Assembly: GCA_039797965.1 (NCBI GenBank) | Contig: JBDKGX010000004.1 | Span: forward strand, 11,314 to 75,313 | DNA: 64,000 bases | Direction of reading: 5' to 3' | Origin: Thiofilum sp039797965 | GTDB lineage: Bacteria > Pseudomonadota > Gammaproteobacteria > Thiotrichales > Thiotrichaceae | Part shown: in pieces, positions 25,163-34,431 of the stretch | Layout of the letters: each line of letters opens with the position of its first letter | Position numbering within the stretch: the stretch's first letter is position 1 | Made by a program: the position numbers and the translations under genes | The notes under the pieces: model-generated | What the model was told of the DNA's origin: nothing | Databases searched by the model: none | Seen by the model: the letters and a program-made list of their open reading frames with translations, nothing else

Positions 25163-27964
25163 TTAGCTAAAATAACGATTCCAAATGGCTTGAACCGTTT
25201 CACGCTCAACCTGATATAAAGTACTGGGTACTTTAGCGTCCAACTCCTGTAAAGAGCGGGTATGAATACAGCTACGCATCTCGCGGTAAATATCCGCTAA
25301 TTGCTGGGCTTCATTAGCTGGTAAAACGTCTGCTTTTTGTAGCGATTCCAGTTGGCGAATATTGTCGCTCCACTCAACCAAACTCGGATATTGAGCGGCA
25401 TGCATTAAAATCAAACCTTGTACAATAAACTCAATATCGGTAATACCACCGGGATCTTTTTTAATGTCAAACACTTCACTCTTTTTCGAGCTGAGGTTTT
25501 CCCACATTTTTTGGCGCATGGTAACGACTTCTTGTTTGACTACTTGGGGATCACGAGCTTGGCATAGTACTTCGCGGCGCACTTGCTCAAATTGCTCGCA
25601 AATAGCTTTAGAGCCTGTCAAAGCACGCGCCCGCAATAAAGCTTGATGCTCCCATAGCCATGCTTTTTCAAACTGATATTTGCGAAATGCCTCCACACTA
25701 CTGACTAATAACCCAGATGCACCACTGGGACGTAGACGTGTGTCCGTTTCATAAAGCCTACCATCATGGGTAAAGGTTGAAAGCATACTAATAATTTTTT
25801 GGGAAAGTCGGGTATAAAACACGCTATTTTCCAACGGCTTTTCGCCATTGGTAACTTGCTTTTCGCCCTCGGAGTCGTGCAAAAACACAATGTCCAAATC
25901 CGAACCATAGCCCAATTCAATCCCACCCAATTTACCATAGCCCACCACTGCAAATCCGGCGGATTTGGTCTCATCGCCCACTCGATAGGTCGGCACCCCT
26001 GATTTAGCGCTCAACATAGCCCACACATTTTGCCATGTGAACTCTAAAATCACTTCAGCAATCCAAGTTAGCTGATCAGAGACCTTCATCACCGGTAATA
26101 TGTCGCTAATATCCGCTGCTGCCACCCGCAGTATTTGGGTATTTTTAAATTGACGCAATTGCTCCATCACTTGTTCAGTATCGTCCTCATCCACCCGACT
26201 AAGGCTATAGGTCAAGGCTTTGTGGAGTTCAGCACGATTTAAAGGATGATAAAGCGCTTGAGCGTCGAGTAACTCATCCAACAAAATCGGGTGCTGAGTC
26301 AGTTGAGTAGTCAACCAAATGCTATGACTGACCAACTTTACCAATTGCGCCAATGCCTCAGGATGATCACCCAACATACTCATATAGACTGAGCGTTTGG
26401 CAATCGCTTGAATAATCGTGAGGGTGCGTTTGAGTGCGGTATCAGCATCCGGCTGTTTGGAGGCAATGACGATGAGATTAGGCATCAGCCTATCCATACG
26501 AGTACGGGCTAACTCAGTCAGCGTTTGATATAAACGTCCTTCACGTAGCTCAGTCAGTACTCGATTAATATCTTCGCTATCTTTATAGCCCAAAGTACTG
26601 AGCAGTTGTAAAGCTTTGGTTTGATCTAAATTGCCACACCATAATTCTAGGGTATTGGTTTCCGTTTCCTCATCATCAAAGGCGCTAGTATCTTCGCCCT
26701 CCATCGCAAAAATACGACGAAATAAAGCATGTACCACCTCACGCTTAGCATTCAGTACCTCCAAAAAGCTATCCCAATCCGCAAAACCGACTGATTGAGC
26801 AAGTACTTGGCGTTGATGTGGGTCGTCAGGCAAAGCATGGGTTTGTTCGTCTTTCCACATTTGTAGATGATTTTCCACCCGCCGCAAAAAACAATACGAA
26901 TCGCGTAACGTGTGCTCATCTTCAGGTGTTAGTAGTTCTAGTTGGGTTAAGGCGGCAAGAGTGGGTAATAGACTGCGTTGTTGTAATTCACGATCACGCC
27001 CACCACGCATGAGTTGGAACACTTGAGCAATAAACTCCACCTCACGAATGCCCCCACGTCCGAGTTTGACATCTTGGTACTTGCCCTTACGCTCGGCTTC
27101 GCGGTTGATCATAGCTTTCATATCGCGCAATTGTTCAACCGCACCGTAATCTAAATAGCGCCGATAAATAAAGGGTCTCAGGCGACTCATTAACTCTGCA
27201 CCTTGCACTTTATCACCTGCCATGACTCGCGCTTTGATCATAGCATAACGCTCCCATTCGCGACCGTGGGTTTGGTAATAATGCTCCATTGCATCGAATG
27301 ACAATGCCAACGCCCCCACATCTCCAAACGGACGCAACCGCATATCAACCCGATAAGCAAAGCCATCCCCTGTAATCGCACCTAAAGTATTAATCACTTT
27401 TTGCCCTAAGCGCACAAAGAACGTCTGATTATCCAGCTCACGTCGCCCGTCGGTCATCCCCGCTTCGGGAAAAGCAAAAATCAGGTCAATATCGGAGGAG
27501 AAATTGAGTTCACGTCCGCCTAATTTACCCATCCCTAAAATAACTAACTGTTGAGCCTGACCTTCCTCATTGCGGGGTGTACCATGCTTGGTACAAAAAT
27601 CACGATACCACCACGTTAAACTCGCCTCCACCAAAGCATCCGCAAGGTCTGAGCAATCACGCATGGTTTCTTCTAAAGGAGCTAACCCCATGAGATCACG
27701 CCACGCAATACGCACCGTTTCACGATGACGGGTTTGTCTGACTAGTTTTAATAAAGTCGCTTCATCAGTACTTTCGGGCAAAGTACTTTGAATCGTTTGA
27801 TACAGCTCACCCTCTGTATACGCTTGGCTATTAATCAACCCCTCAATCCACTCTGGAAAGCGTAGTAGTTGTTCTTGTAAATATAAACTCGAAGCTAATA
27901 CCCGCTCGACTTGAGCAGATGCCAGAGGTGCAAAACGTGGTATTAAAGATTGATAATCAGGCAT
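25163..27964 (-). CDS. glnE: Bifunctional glutamine synthetase adenylyltransferase/deadenylase
   Basis: The 933-residue protein is the usual length for GlnE and has two nucleotidyltransferase domains. The N-terminal, deadenylylating one shows GMGKLGGRELNFSSDIDLIF; the C-terminal, adenylylating one shows GYGKLGGIELGYGSDLDIVF; both have the GS-x-D-x-D metal site. Regulatory helical regions follow each. It adjusts glutamine synthetase activity in response to nitrogen status through PII proteins. It is divergent from the transaminase gene. Confidence 0.96.
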   Translation of the reverse strand: MPDYQSLIPRFAPLASAQVERVLASSLYLQEQLLRFPEWIEGLINSQAYTEGELYQTIQSTLPESTDEATLLKLVRQTRHRETVRIAWRDLMGLAPLEETMRDCSDLADALVEASLTWWYRDFCTKHGTPRNEEGQAQQLVILGMGKLGGRELNFSSDIDLIFAFPEAGMTDGRRELDNQTFFVRLGQKVINTLGAITGDGFAYRVDMRLRPFGDVGALALSFDAMEHYYQTHGREWERYAMIKARVMAGDKVQGAELMSRLRPFIYRRYLDYGAVEQLRDMKAMINREAERKGKYQDVKLGRGGIREVEFIAQVFQLMRGGRDRELQQRSLLPTLAALTQLELLTPEDEHTLRDSYCFLRRVENHLQMWKDEQTHALPDDPHQRQVLAQSVGFADWDSFLEVLNAKREVVHALFRRIFAMEGEDTSAFDDEETETNTLELWCGNLDQTKALQLLSTLGYKDSEDINRVLTELREGRLYQTLTELARTRMDRLMPNLIVIASKQPDADTALKRTLTIIQAIAKRSVYMSMLGDHPEALAQLVKLVSHSIWLTTQLTQHPILLDELLDAQALYHPLNRAELHKALTYSLSRVDEDDTEQVMEQLRQFKNTQILRVAAADISDILPVMKVSDQLTWIAEVILEFTWQNVWAMLSAKSGVPTYRVGDETKSAGFAVVGYGKLGGIELGYGSDLDIVFLHDSEGEKQVTNGEKPLENSVFYTRLSQKIISMLSTFTHDGRLYETDTRLRPSGASGLLVSSVEAFRKYQFEKAWLWEHQALLRARALTGSKAICEQFEQVRREVLCQARDPQVVKQEVVTMRQKMWENLSSKKSEVFDIKKDPGGITDIEFIVQGLILMHAAQYPSLVEWSDNIRQLESLQKADVLPANEAQQLADIYREMRSCIHTRSLQELDAKVPSTLYQVERETVQAIWNRYFS

Positions 27965-28089
27965 AGTTAAACGACTCGCTAGCAGATTAAGGTTCGCACT
28001 ATTATAGGGCGCTCATAATCACAACCGTGAATTAATTGTTTTATTTGAGTACTGCACAAGGCTAAGTACTTAGCATTATAAGGATAATC

Positions 28090-28956
28090 ATGACGACCCA
28101 AGATCGTATTGTCTATGTGAATGGACAATTTGTACCAGAATCTCAAGCACTGATTTCCGTGTTTGATCGTGGCTTATTATTTGCTGATAGTGTGTATGAG
28201 GTAAATGCAATTTTGCAGGGCAAACTGCTCGAAACAGCCGGACACCTGCAACGCTTAGCACGGTCATTAGGGGAGTTAGGTATGTCTATGCCCATGCCTG
28301 CGCATGAACTCCTCGATTTACAACGTGAAATCGTTAAACGTAATCAAATCGATCAAGGGATGGTTTACACTCAAATTACGCGAGGGATTACACCCGTGCG
28401 CGATTTTGCTGTACCCAAAAATATTAAACCGTCCGTGATTATTTTTGGAAGTCATAAAGAACTAATCAAAAACCCTATGGCAGAGATAGGTTTAAAAGTA
28501 CTGCTAGTACCGGATATCCGCTGGCAACGCCGTGATATTAAAACCACTGCTTTGTTAGCACAGTCATTAGCTAAACAACAAGCACTGGATGCGGGAATGG
28601 ACGAGGCTTGGTTTGTGGAGAGTGGATTTATAACGGAAGGTACTTCTAATAATGCGTTTATTGTGACCCAAGATAATCGGCTGATCACTAGGCACCTCAC
28701 TAATGAGATTTTGCATGGCATTACTCGCGCTAGTATTTTACAAGTCGCTCAACAACTCGAGTTAACAATCGAGGAGCGAGCCTTTACCGCACAAGAGGCT
28801 TATGAAGCGCAAGAGGCTTTTATTACAAGTGCCGCGACCTTTGCTTTACCGGTTGTAGCGATTGATGGACGTACTATTGGTACAGGTAAAACCGGTATGA
28901 TGACTAAACAACTCAGGAGTACCTATATCCAACAGGCATTGGCGGCAACCAGTTAA
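28090..28956 (+). CDS. dat: D-amino-acid aminotransferase (class IV, PLP)
   Basis: The 288-residue protein has the class IV fold: VYVNGQFVPESQALISVFDRGLLFADSVYE at the N-terminus, the PLP lysine in RRDIKTTALLAQSLAK, and ESGFITEGTSNNAFIV. This pattern fits D-alanine/D-amino-acid transaminases, which make D-glutamate or D-alanine for peptidoglycan, better than branched-chain enzymes, though the substrate is not certain. AAGGA lies upstream of the ATG. The ion-channel gene follows after 11 bp. Confidence 0.88.
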   Translation: MTTQDRIVYVNGQFVPESQALISVFDRGLLFADSVYEVNAILQGKLLETAGHLQRLARSLGELGMSMPMPAHELLDLQREIVKRNQIDQGMVYTQITRGITPVRDFAVPKNIKPSVIIFGSHKELIKNPMAEIGLKVLLVPDIRWQRRDIKTTALLAQSLAKQQALDAGMDEAWFVESGFITEGTSNNAFIVTQDNRLITRHLTNEILHGITRASILQVAQQLELTIEERAFTAQEAYEAQEAFITSAATFALPVVAIDGRTIGTGKTGMMTKQLRSTYIQQALAATS

Positions 28957-28967
28957 TAGAGGAAGAT

Positions 28968-29981
28968 ATGTACGGGGTTGATCGTTTACGGCATGAGTTG
29001 TATCAAGTACTTGAACAACCCCGCACAGGTTGGGCGAGCTGGATTATCAATGGGGCGCTAGCGTTGCTAATAGTCCTCACGGTACTAGCCGTCATTTTGG
29101 AATCTGAATCTGGTTTTTATCGGCGCTATATTCAGTACTTTACTCAATTTGAGAGGCTGTCAGTTAGCATTTTTACAGTAGAGTACTTCGTACGTATTTG
29201 GATATCTGCTGAACGTCCCTCCACTTCTCTTTCTGCCTCATCTCAAGTACTCCGACGCTTGCGTTATATGATTACGCCGATGGCTCTAATCGACTTGCTG
29301 GCGATTGCGCCTTACTATTTAGGGATGCTGTTAGGCGGCGTTGATTTGCGTATGTTACGGAGTATTCGTTTATTACGTATCTTAAAACTCACCCGCTATT
29401 CACGTGCTATGTCTTTGCTGGGTACTTTGATTCGTCAAGAAACCGAAACGATGTTATCGGCGCTGTTTATCTTTTTAGTACTGATTTTAATCTCAGCAAC
29501 GGGAATGTACTGGATTGAGGGTCGTATTCAACCTGAACAATTTGGCAGCATTCCTAAAGCCTTATGGTGGGCTGTCGTAACCCTTACTACGATTGGCTAC
29601 GGGGATGCCGTGCCCATTACTCAGTTAGGCAAGGTATTTGCGGGAATTACGGTGATTGGGGGGATCGCGATTGCCTCTTTGCCAGCCGCTATTTTAAGTT
29701 CAGGGCTAATCAATGAGTTAAAACGCCGCCGTGAAACCTATCGACAAACCATTTATACAGCTTATCAATTAGGACATTTAAGTGTTACTGCATTAGAACA
29801 TATAGAGCAGCAGCGCCAAGAACTCGGGGTTAGCCGTGCTGATGCACAAAGTATCATGCGTGAAATCCAGCAGGAAATGCGTTTGGCGACGCTGCATGAG
29901 TGCCCACATTGTCACAAAAGCCTACGAGTACATCACCATGCGGGACATACTCATGTTCATGCCCATGAGGACGATACGTAA
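28968..29981 (+). CDS. Voltage-gated-type potassium channel with Cys/His-rich tail
   Basis: The 337-residue protein has six membrane segments, an S4-like voltage sensor with Arg/Lys at intervals (LRMLRSIRLLRILKLTRYSR) and a pore with selectivity filter TTIGYGD. After S6 comes a charged cytoplasmic helix and, in the last 30 residues, a CPHC motif followed by a His-rich stretch with at least seven His. The core is a Kv-type channel; the tail looks like a metal-binding site and may gate or sense zinc or another metal. It is probably co-transcribed with the transaminase gene. Confidence 0.88.
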   Translation: MYGVDRLRHELYQVLEQPRTGWASWIINGALALLIVLTVLAVILESESGFYRRYIQYFTQFERLSVSIFTVEYFVRIWISAERPSTSLSASSQVLRRLRYMITPMALIDLLAIAPYYLGMLLGGVDLRMLRSIRLLRILKLTRYSRAMSLLGTLIRQETETMLSALFIFLVLILISATGMYWIEGRIQPEQFGSIPKALWWAVVTLTTIGYGDAVPITQLGKVFAGITVIGGIAIASLPAAILSSGLINELKRRRETYRQTIYTAYQLGHLSVTALEHIEQQRQELGVSRADAQSIMREIQQEMRLATLHECPHCHKSLRVHHHAGHTHVHAHEDDT

Positions 29982-29990
29982 ACTAGTACT

Positions 29991-30530
29991 TTAGCCTTTA
30001 AAGGCTTCTGACGAGTTTAAGTACTGTAATTCAGCTGGGGTACTTTGCCGCCCTAAAATAGCATTACGATGAGGAAATCGTCCAAAGCGCTGCACAATGC
30101 TTTGATGATGGTGAGGATAGGCTGAATCCATACCCGACTGCTCAAAGCTTTGCACGGATAAGGCTTGATCACTCACATTTTCACTATGCATTAAAGGCAT
30201 ATATAAAAATAAGCGCTGATTCACCGGAAGTTGTTGGTCAAAACCTTGGGCAATAGCCTGTTTGGTAATTTTTACCGCTTGTTGTTCGGTAGAAAAACTC
30301 AGAGCCTGTCCGCGATACATATTCAGTGGAAATTGGTCTAGTACTATACATAAGGCTAAACAACCTTCAGGAGTACTTTGCCAACTCTCTAAACCTCCAG
30401 TTTTGGCTTGTTGCCACAAAGCCTCAAACTCCGTCCGAATATAAGCGTCAATCTCAGGCGTAGAACTAAACCAATATTCGGCTAAAGGAGGCGTAAACCA
30501 TGCGTGTATAACGGTGTCTGGTGTAAACAT
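29991..30530 (-). CDS. DUF924 family protein
   Basis: The 179-residue protein fits the DUF924 (YPO-type) family: EYWFSSTPEIDAYIR, the LALCIVLDQFPLNMYRG motif, LFLYMPLMHSENVSDQ and the C-terminal FGRFPHRNAILGR. These proteins are all-helical and of unknown biochemical role. It ends near the convergent ion-channel gene, with an AGCCTTTAAAGGCT palindrome at 29993-30006 overlapping its 3' end. Confidence 0.88.
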   Translation of the reverse strand: MFTPDTVIHAWFTPPLAEYWFSSTPEIDAYIRTEFEALWQQAKTGGLESWQSTPEGCLALCIVLDQFPLNMYRGQALSFSTEQQAVKITKQAIAQGFDQQLPVNQRLFLYMPLMHSENVSDQALSVQSFEQSGMDSAYPHHHQSIVQRFGRFPHRNAILGRQSTPAELQYLNSSEAFKG

Positions 30531-30586
30531 GTTGATTCCTATCTAACAGTAGTACGATCTTAACCGCACTACTGTGAACCGAGTAC

Positions 30587-31204
30587 TTAAACGCTGCAAT
30601 TTAAACTTTTAGCTTGGGTACGGAAACCTGCTGCCTCTTGGAAGGCTTGGCGAGAGCGAGTAGATTGACCTGTTTTTGCATAGACCACGCCTTGGCTTTC
30701 AGCTTTAGTAGCCTTATCCATCAAAGTACTACAACCTTGAGCAGTAGAGGCAACGACACGTGCAGGTCTACTAGCGGCGGTACGAGAGGTTGTCGGTTGA
30801 GTACGCGGGGTCGCTGCAATCACCACGCGGCGGGTGGGTTGAGCGGGTGGTAAATTCGCATCCAAAATAGACGGACGAGAGGTGAGATTTCCTACTACTG
30901 AAGCATTGGCCGCTACGCGAGTTACAGGACTGGCATTAGTATTAGGGGTTGTACGTGTAACGGTGGTACGAGCAACAGGACGATCAGGCACTGCCATCAC
31001 CGTGCGAGATACATTTTCGATCAGCGTCCCTTGATTGGGAGCACCCTCTGTGACGACTCTAACAGGCACTGCACCTGCTGGGGTTTTATCAGAACCATAA
31101 CAATAAAAAGATGAACTGCAGACTGCCGCATTATCAGCATAGGCAGAATGAGCAATCAAAGCCAATAAACTAAATGCGAAGGCAGATAGGGGAGATTTGA
31201 GCAT
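30587..31204 (-). CDS. Secreted protein of unknown function, Thr/Arg/Ala-rich
   Basis: The 205-residue product has a signal peptide ending near AYA-DNAAV, two cysteine pairs (CSSSFYC and the later C residues) and a low-complexity Thr-Arg-Ala-Pro middle (for example TTSRTAASRPARVVAS). A C-terminal helical segment reads FQEAAGFRTQAKSLNC. No known domain was recognised. It stands alone between the DUF924 gene and the divergent tusE-like gene. Confidence 0.6.
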   Translation of the reverse strand: MLKSPLSAFAFSLLALIAHSAYADNAAVCSSSFYCYGSDKTPAGAVPVRVVTEGAPNQGTLIENVSRTVMAVPDRPVARTTVTRTTPNTNASPVTRVAANASVVGNLTSRPSILDANLPPAQPTRRVVIAATPRTQPTTSRTAASRPARVVASTAQGCSTLMDKATKAESQGVVYAKTGQSTRSRQAFQEAAGFRTQAKSLNCSV

Positions 31205-31381
31205 TTAAAGTACTCCTAACAGCAAGGATGATTGGGGTTAAGTCCATGATTTTATAGTCCATTTAACTAAGATTAAAGTTCCCTGCAATATTTAAGTACT
31301 CTATTACCATCGGTAAATCGACATTTAGCTCAAATCACGCTCATAATAACTTAGCAGTTTAATAGGATTTGGAGCAGAGTT

Positions 31382-31678
31382 ATGAGTACTTTACCTACCC
31401 GTGATGGCGATGGTTATTTATTAAGTATGGCAGACTGGACACCTGAAATCGGTAAGGCAATGGCTATTGCCGATGGGGTTGAGTTAACCGATGAACAATG
31501 GCAGCAAATTGAAAAGGCTCGTGAATATTATGAAGAGCACTCGGTAGTTCCGCCGATTCGTAAATTTGCTAAATATATTGAAGCCGATCAAAAAGAACTT
31601 TTCAAACTCTGGCAAACAGGGCCTATGAAACCGATTACCAAATATGGTGGATTACCTAAGCCCACCGGATGTGTATAA
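31382..31678 (+). CDS. TusE/DsrC-family sulfur-carrier protein with a single cysteine
   Basis: The 98-residue protein matches the DsrC/TusE fold over its full length, with DGDGYLLSMADWTPEIGKA near the start and the C-terminal arm GGLPKPTGCV holding the reactive penultimate Cys 97. The second cysteine of true DsrC, about ten residues earlier, is absent (the segment reads KPITKYGG). The protein is therefore TusE-like or a DsrC relative, not a canonical dissimilatory DsrC. TusE passes sulfur to TusBCD for tRNA 2-thiouridine. No tus or dsr gene adjoins it. Confidence 0.85.
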   Translation: MSTLPTRDGDGYLLSMADWTPEIGKAMAIADGVELTDEQWQQIEKAREYYEEHSVVPPIRKFAKYIEADQKELFKLWQTGPMKPITKYGGLPKPTGCV

Positions 31679-31681
31679 ATA

Positions 31682-31709
31682 AAAAAGGGTAGCAAACACT
31701 ACCCTTTTT
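31682..31709. terminator. Bidirectional terminator between the tusE-like gene and dsbB
   Basis: Arms AAAAAGGGTAG and CTACCCTTTTT enclose a six-base loop, giving U runs on both strands between converging genes. Confidence 0.9.
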
Positions 31710-31733
31710 ATTTATAGAGCTAAGTACTTAATA

Positions 31734-32240
31734 TTAATAATAGTACTCGTCATAGCGCTTAAATAACAGCCACAGTAAAAAGAGTGTAAAGACAATAAAT
31801 ACTGGTAAGGTTAAATCAGCAACTTCAATCCCAAATAGTTTATTTAATCCATCCGTACAAGAGGCTGTGCTACGATAAATCGTTTCAGTCCACTCACCTT
31901 GTGGGAAATACGCTACCACCTTATCTAAAGCGACTTCTAAACCAGGGCCACACGAGGCCGCCGCTTCTTTTGGTTGATGAATCAACCATACTTGATAAAC
32001 AGCCACACCTAAACTGGTGGCACCACCTAAGAATAATAACAAACTCCAAAAGCGTGGTACCAAACCATCACGAGTCGTAAACAGGGTAGCTAATAAAGCA
32101 GTAACAGCAATCACACTAATAACTAGTCGCTGTAATACACACAGTGGACAGGGTTGCAACCCCATCACTAACTGTAGAAAGAGTGCCGCACCTAACATCA
32201 GCAGGCAAAACACAAATACCGCAAAGAAATAAATACGCAT
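31734..32240 (-). CDS. dsbB: Disulfide bond formation protein DsbB
   Basis: The 168-residue inner-membrane protein has four membrane helices and both periplasmic cysteine pairs: Cys 31 and Cys 34 in CPLC, and Cys 97 and Cys 128 in the second loop. It reoxidises DsbA and passes electrons to quinone. It is the usual length for the family. The gene lies downstream of the protease operon but is separated from it by a hairpin. Confidence 0.93.
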   Translation of the reverse strand: MRIYFFAVFVFCLLMLGAALFLQLVMGLQPCPLCVLQRLVISVIAVTALLATLFTTRDGLVPRFWSLLLFLGGATSLGVAVYQVWLIHQPKEAAASCGPGLEVALDKVVAYFPQGEWTETIYRSTASCTDGLNKLFGIEVADLTLPVFIVFTLFLLWLLFKRYDEYYY

Positions 32241-32260
32241 TAGAGTCTTTCCTTAAAGGA

Positions 32261-32298
32261 GCACTAGATAGTATAGAACCCTCACCGCTATCTAGTGC
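32261..32298. terminator. Hairpin between the protease gene and dsbB
   Basis: Perfect 11-bp arms GCACTAGATAG and CTATCTAGTGC enclose a 16-base loop. No T run follows on the minus strand, so it may be a weak terminator, an RNA-stabilising hairpin or a regulatory site before dsbB. Confidence 0.5.
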
Positions 32299-32322
32299 GT
32301 ATTATGAATTATCGTAACGCTA

Positions 32323-33582
32323 TTATTTTAATGCTTTTAGCGCCTGACTTAAATTCACTAAGCCATATCCATAATCATTATCCTTGCCACTTTGCCCTAA
32401 ATCAATAGCAGTGCTAGTGAGAATATTAGGGTCAAAGCCTTGACGCTTCATAGAAAGTAATAGCGCTATAATGCCAGACACATGAGCGGTGGCAATAGAA
32501 GTACCGGTTGATAGCTTGTAAGAGCTTTGAGGGGAGGTAGTAAAAATTCCAACACCAGGGGCTGCCAAATCAATGTAATCACCCCGATTGGCTTTAAACA
32601 AAACATTTTGCTTATTATCAATAGCAGTGACTGCAATGACACCTTCTAAAGCAGCAGGGTACGCGGGTTTTGCACTAGGGCCATTATTTCCTGCAGAGGC
32701 TACCACTATAATTCCTTGTTTAATGGCTTTTGCAATCATGTCGTCTACTAAAGAATCTTGATCACCCGCAAAACTCAAATTCAAAATATCAACATTCGCT
32801 CTAATACACAAATCAATGGCTTGGGCAATATCTGCAGCAGTACCTGTAGTTCCGTCTGCTTTTTTACCAAAAGCTCCCACTACATAGAGTGAGGCTTCAG
32901 GAGCAATACCAATTTTAGGGTTATCGCTCACTAGAGTACCCGCAATTTCAGTACCGTGCAGTTTAGCAGCAGGCTCTTGCGCTCCCACTAAATCAACTAA
33001 ACGAATATTTTCTCGACGCAGTGACTCGTGAAAGAGATCTAATGGCGTATCAACCATACCAATTTTTACCCCCTTACCTTTAGTAAAGGGATAGGCTGCT
33101 TCCACTCCCGTTAAGGAGAAAGGGTAGCCTGTACTACTGACCACAGGTGCTATAGCTGGATTAGTCACTAAGCTGGTGTAGTAGTAGTTATTGGTATTAG
33201 CTCTTACCGTTTTCTGGTTAGCATTAATGGCCTGCCTAAGTTGCACAGGATTTTGACCATTAGTATTAGCAGTAATGAGATTGACATTTAGTGCAGCGAG
33301 CTGAACACGCTTTTGAGGCTTAAGCTGATAAGCTTTCATGATATTATCAGCTTCTAGTGTATCTATCTCGGCATCATAGACTAATAATAATTCATCACTA
33401 GCATACGCTTTGGATTGTAGCGGCACATAATCATGTTTCCCTACACACCAAGTAGAACTAATTTTGCAGGCCGGATTATTATAATTAGTATTTACTACAG
33501 CATAGCGCGTTCCGTCAGTACTTGAACATGCTGCTAATAAACCAGCCAAAGTGATAGTTACTAATATCCCTTTTTTACTCAT
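32323..33582 (-). CDS. Subtilase (S8) lipoprotein protease
   Basis: The 419-residue protein starts with a lipoprotein signal whose lipobox ends LLAAC (Cys 19), so it is probably membrane-anchored outside the cytoplasm. Residues about 60-140 look like a propeptide or prodomain. The catalytic triad is visible: Asp 178 in GMVDTP, His 209 in LHGTEIAG and Ser 362 in STGTSIATAHVSG, with the oxyanion Asn in SAGNNGPSA. ATG 33582 follows the anti-sigma stop by about ten bases, so it is the third gene of a sigma/anti-sigma/protease operon. It might act on envelope proteins or on the anti-sigma factor itself. Confidence 0.88.
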   Translation of the reverse strand: MSKKGILVTITLAGLLAACSSTDGTRYAVVNTNYNNPACKISSTWCVGKHDYVPLQSKAYASDELLLVYDAEIDTLEADNIMKAYQLKPQKRVQLAALNVNLITANTNGQNPVQLRQAINANQKTVRANTNNYYYTSLVTNPAIAPVVSSTGYPFSLTGVEAAYPFTKGKGVKIGMVDTPLDLFHESLRRENIRLVDLVGAQEPAAKLHGTEIAGTLVSDNPKIGIAPEASLYVVGAFGKKADGTTGTAADIAQAIDLCIRANVDILNLSFAGDQDSLVDDMIAKAIKQGIIVVASAGNNGPSAKPAYPAALEGVIAVTAIDNKQNVLFKANRGDYIDLAAPGVGIFTTSPQSSYKLSTGTSIATAHVSGIIALLLSMKRQGFDPNILTSTAIDLGQSGKDNDYGYGLVNLSQALKALK

Positions 33583-33592
33583 GACATACCAC

Positions 33593-34411
33593 TCAAGAGC
33601 AGATATCAGATTGATCAGCTTTACCAAAAATTTCTAGTATATTGTCGTAGGTAGTACGTATTTGCTTAACGTAATTATCGGTTGCTTCTAAAGTACTGGT
33701 AAACTTGATCAAATACATATCTGGATTATTAGAAGGAGGGGTTTGGAGCAGCTCCATATTATTAGTTTGTAAGAAAGTACGTACCTGCTCAACAGTAGTA
33801 GAATCTTTAAAATCTACGTAAGCTAGTTGATCATTAGGAATTAATTTGATTTTAATGCTACCTGACGTATCACACACTTCCCCACTAGCTATGCTAGCTG
33901 TGCTATAGGAGGTAGGTGCCACATTAGCTTGTTGGTGAGAGAGATAGTAATAAATACCACCCGCACCCACCTGACACACTAACAAACCTGCTAGCACGGC
34001 ATTAGCCGGAGTCAACCATTCTGCACTGAATAACTCACTAAACCACTTACCCCATCTACTAGGTTTAGTAACATGAGTGTTAGTAGTAGGTTTAATGATT
34101 GGACGTGCGAGGTCTACACTAGCCGTATGTGCAATCGAGTCCTGCTTTTGCTCATCCTCACGTGCAATACGTTTTAATAAATTATCTAGACGTTGCGGTG
34201 TCGTATCTAGAGCAGCTAACTCTAATAATTGAGCATCCTGACAAACTAGCTTTTTCATTTGCTCTTCGTGTGCTAGTTCGTCTTTCAACTCAGGAAATTG
34301 TATTAGAGCGTTATCTACCAACTCTTTTTCTGCAGCCGACAACTGACCTGTCAAATACCATGGCAATAAGAGACGTGCCTCTTCCAGCAGGGCTTCATTG
34401 TTTCGACTCAT
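33593..34411 (-). CDS. Membrane-anchored anti-sigma factor
   Basis: The 272-residue protein has an N-terminal anti-sigma-like helical domain (LLPWYLTGQLSAAEKELVDNAL) without an obvious zinc motif, a linker, one membrane helix (about residues 138-160, AVLAGLLVCQVGAGGIYYYL) and a periplasmic domain of about 110 residues containing VEQVRTFLQTNNMELLQ. This is the layout of a transmembrane anti-sigma factor. It lies 20 bp downstream of the ECF sigma gene and just upstream of the subtilase, so all three are probably co-expressed. The periplasmic part could be the sensing or cleavage site. Confidence 0.8.
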   Translation of the reverse strand: MSRNNEALLEEARLLLPWYLTGQLSAAEKELVDNALIQFPELKDELAHEEQMKKLVCQDAQLLELAALDTTPQRLDNLLKRIAREDEQKQDSIAHTASVDLARPIIKPTTNTHVTKPSRWGKWFSELFSAEWLTPANAVLAGLLVCQVGAGGIYYYLSHQQANVAPTSYSTASIASGEVCDTSGSIKIKLIPNDQLAYVDFKDSTTVEQVRTFLQTNNMELLQTPPSNNPDMYLIKFTSTLEATDNYVKQIRTTYDNILEIFGKADQSDICS

Positions 34412-34431
34412 GACAATTAATCGCTCATAAA

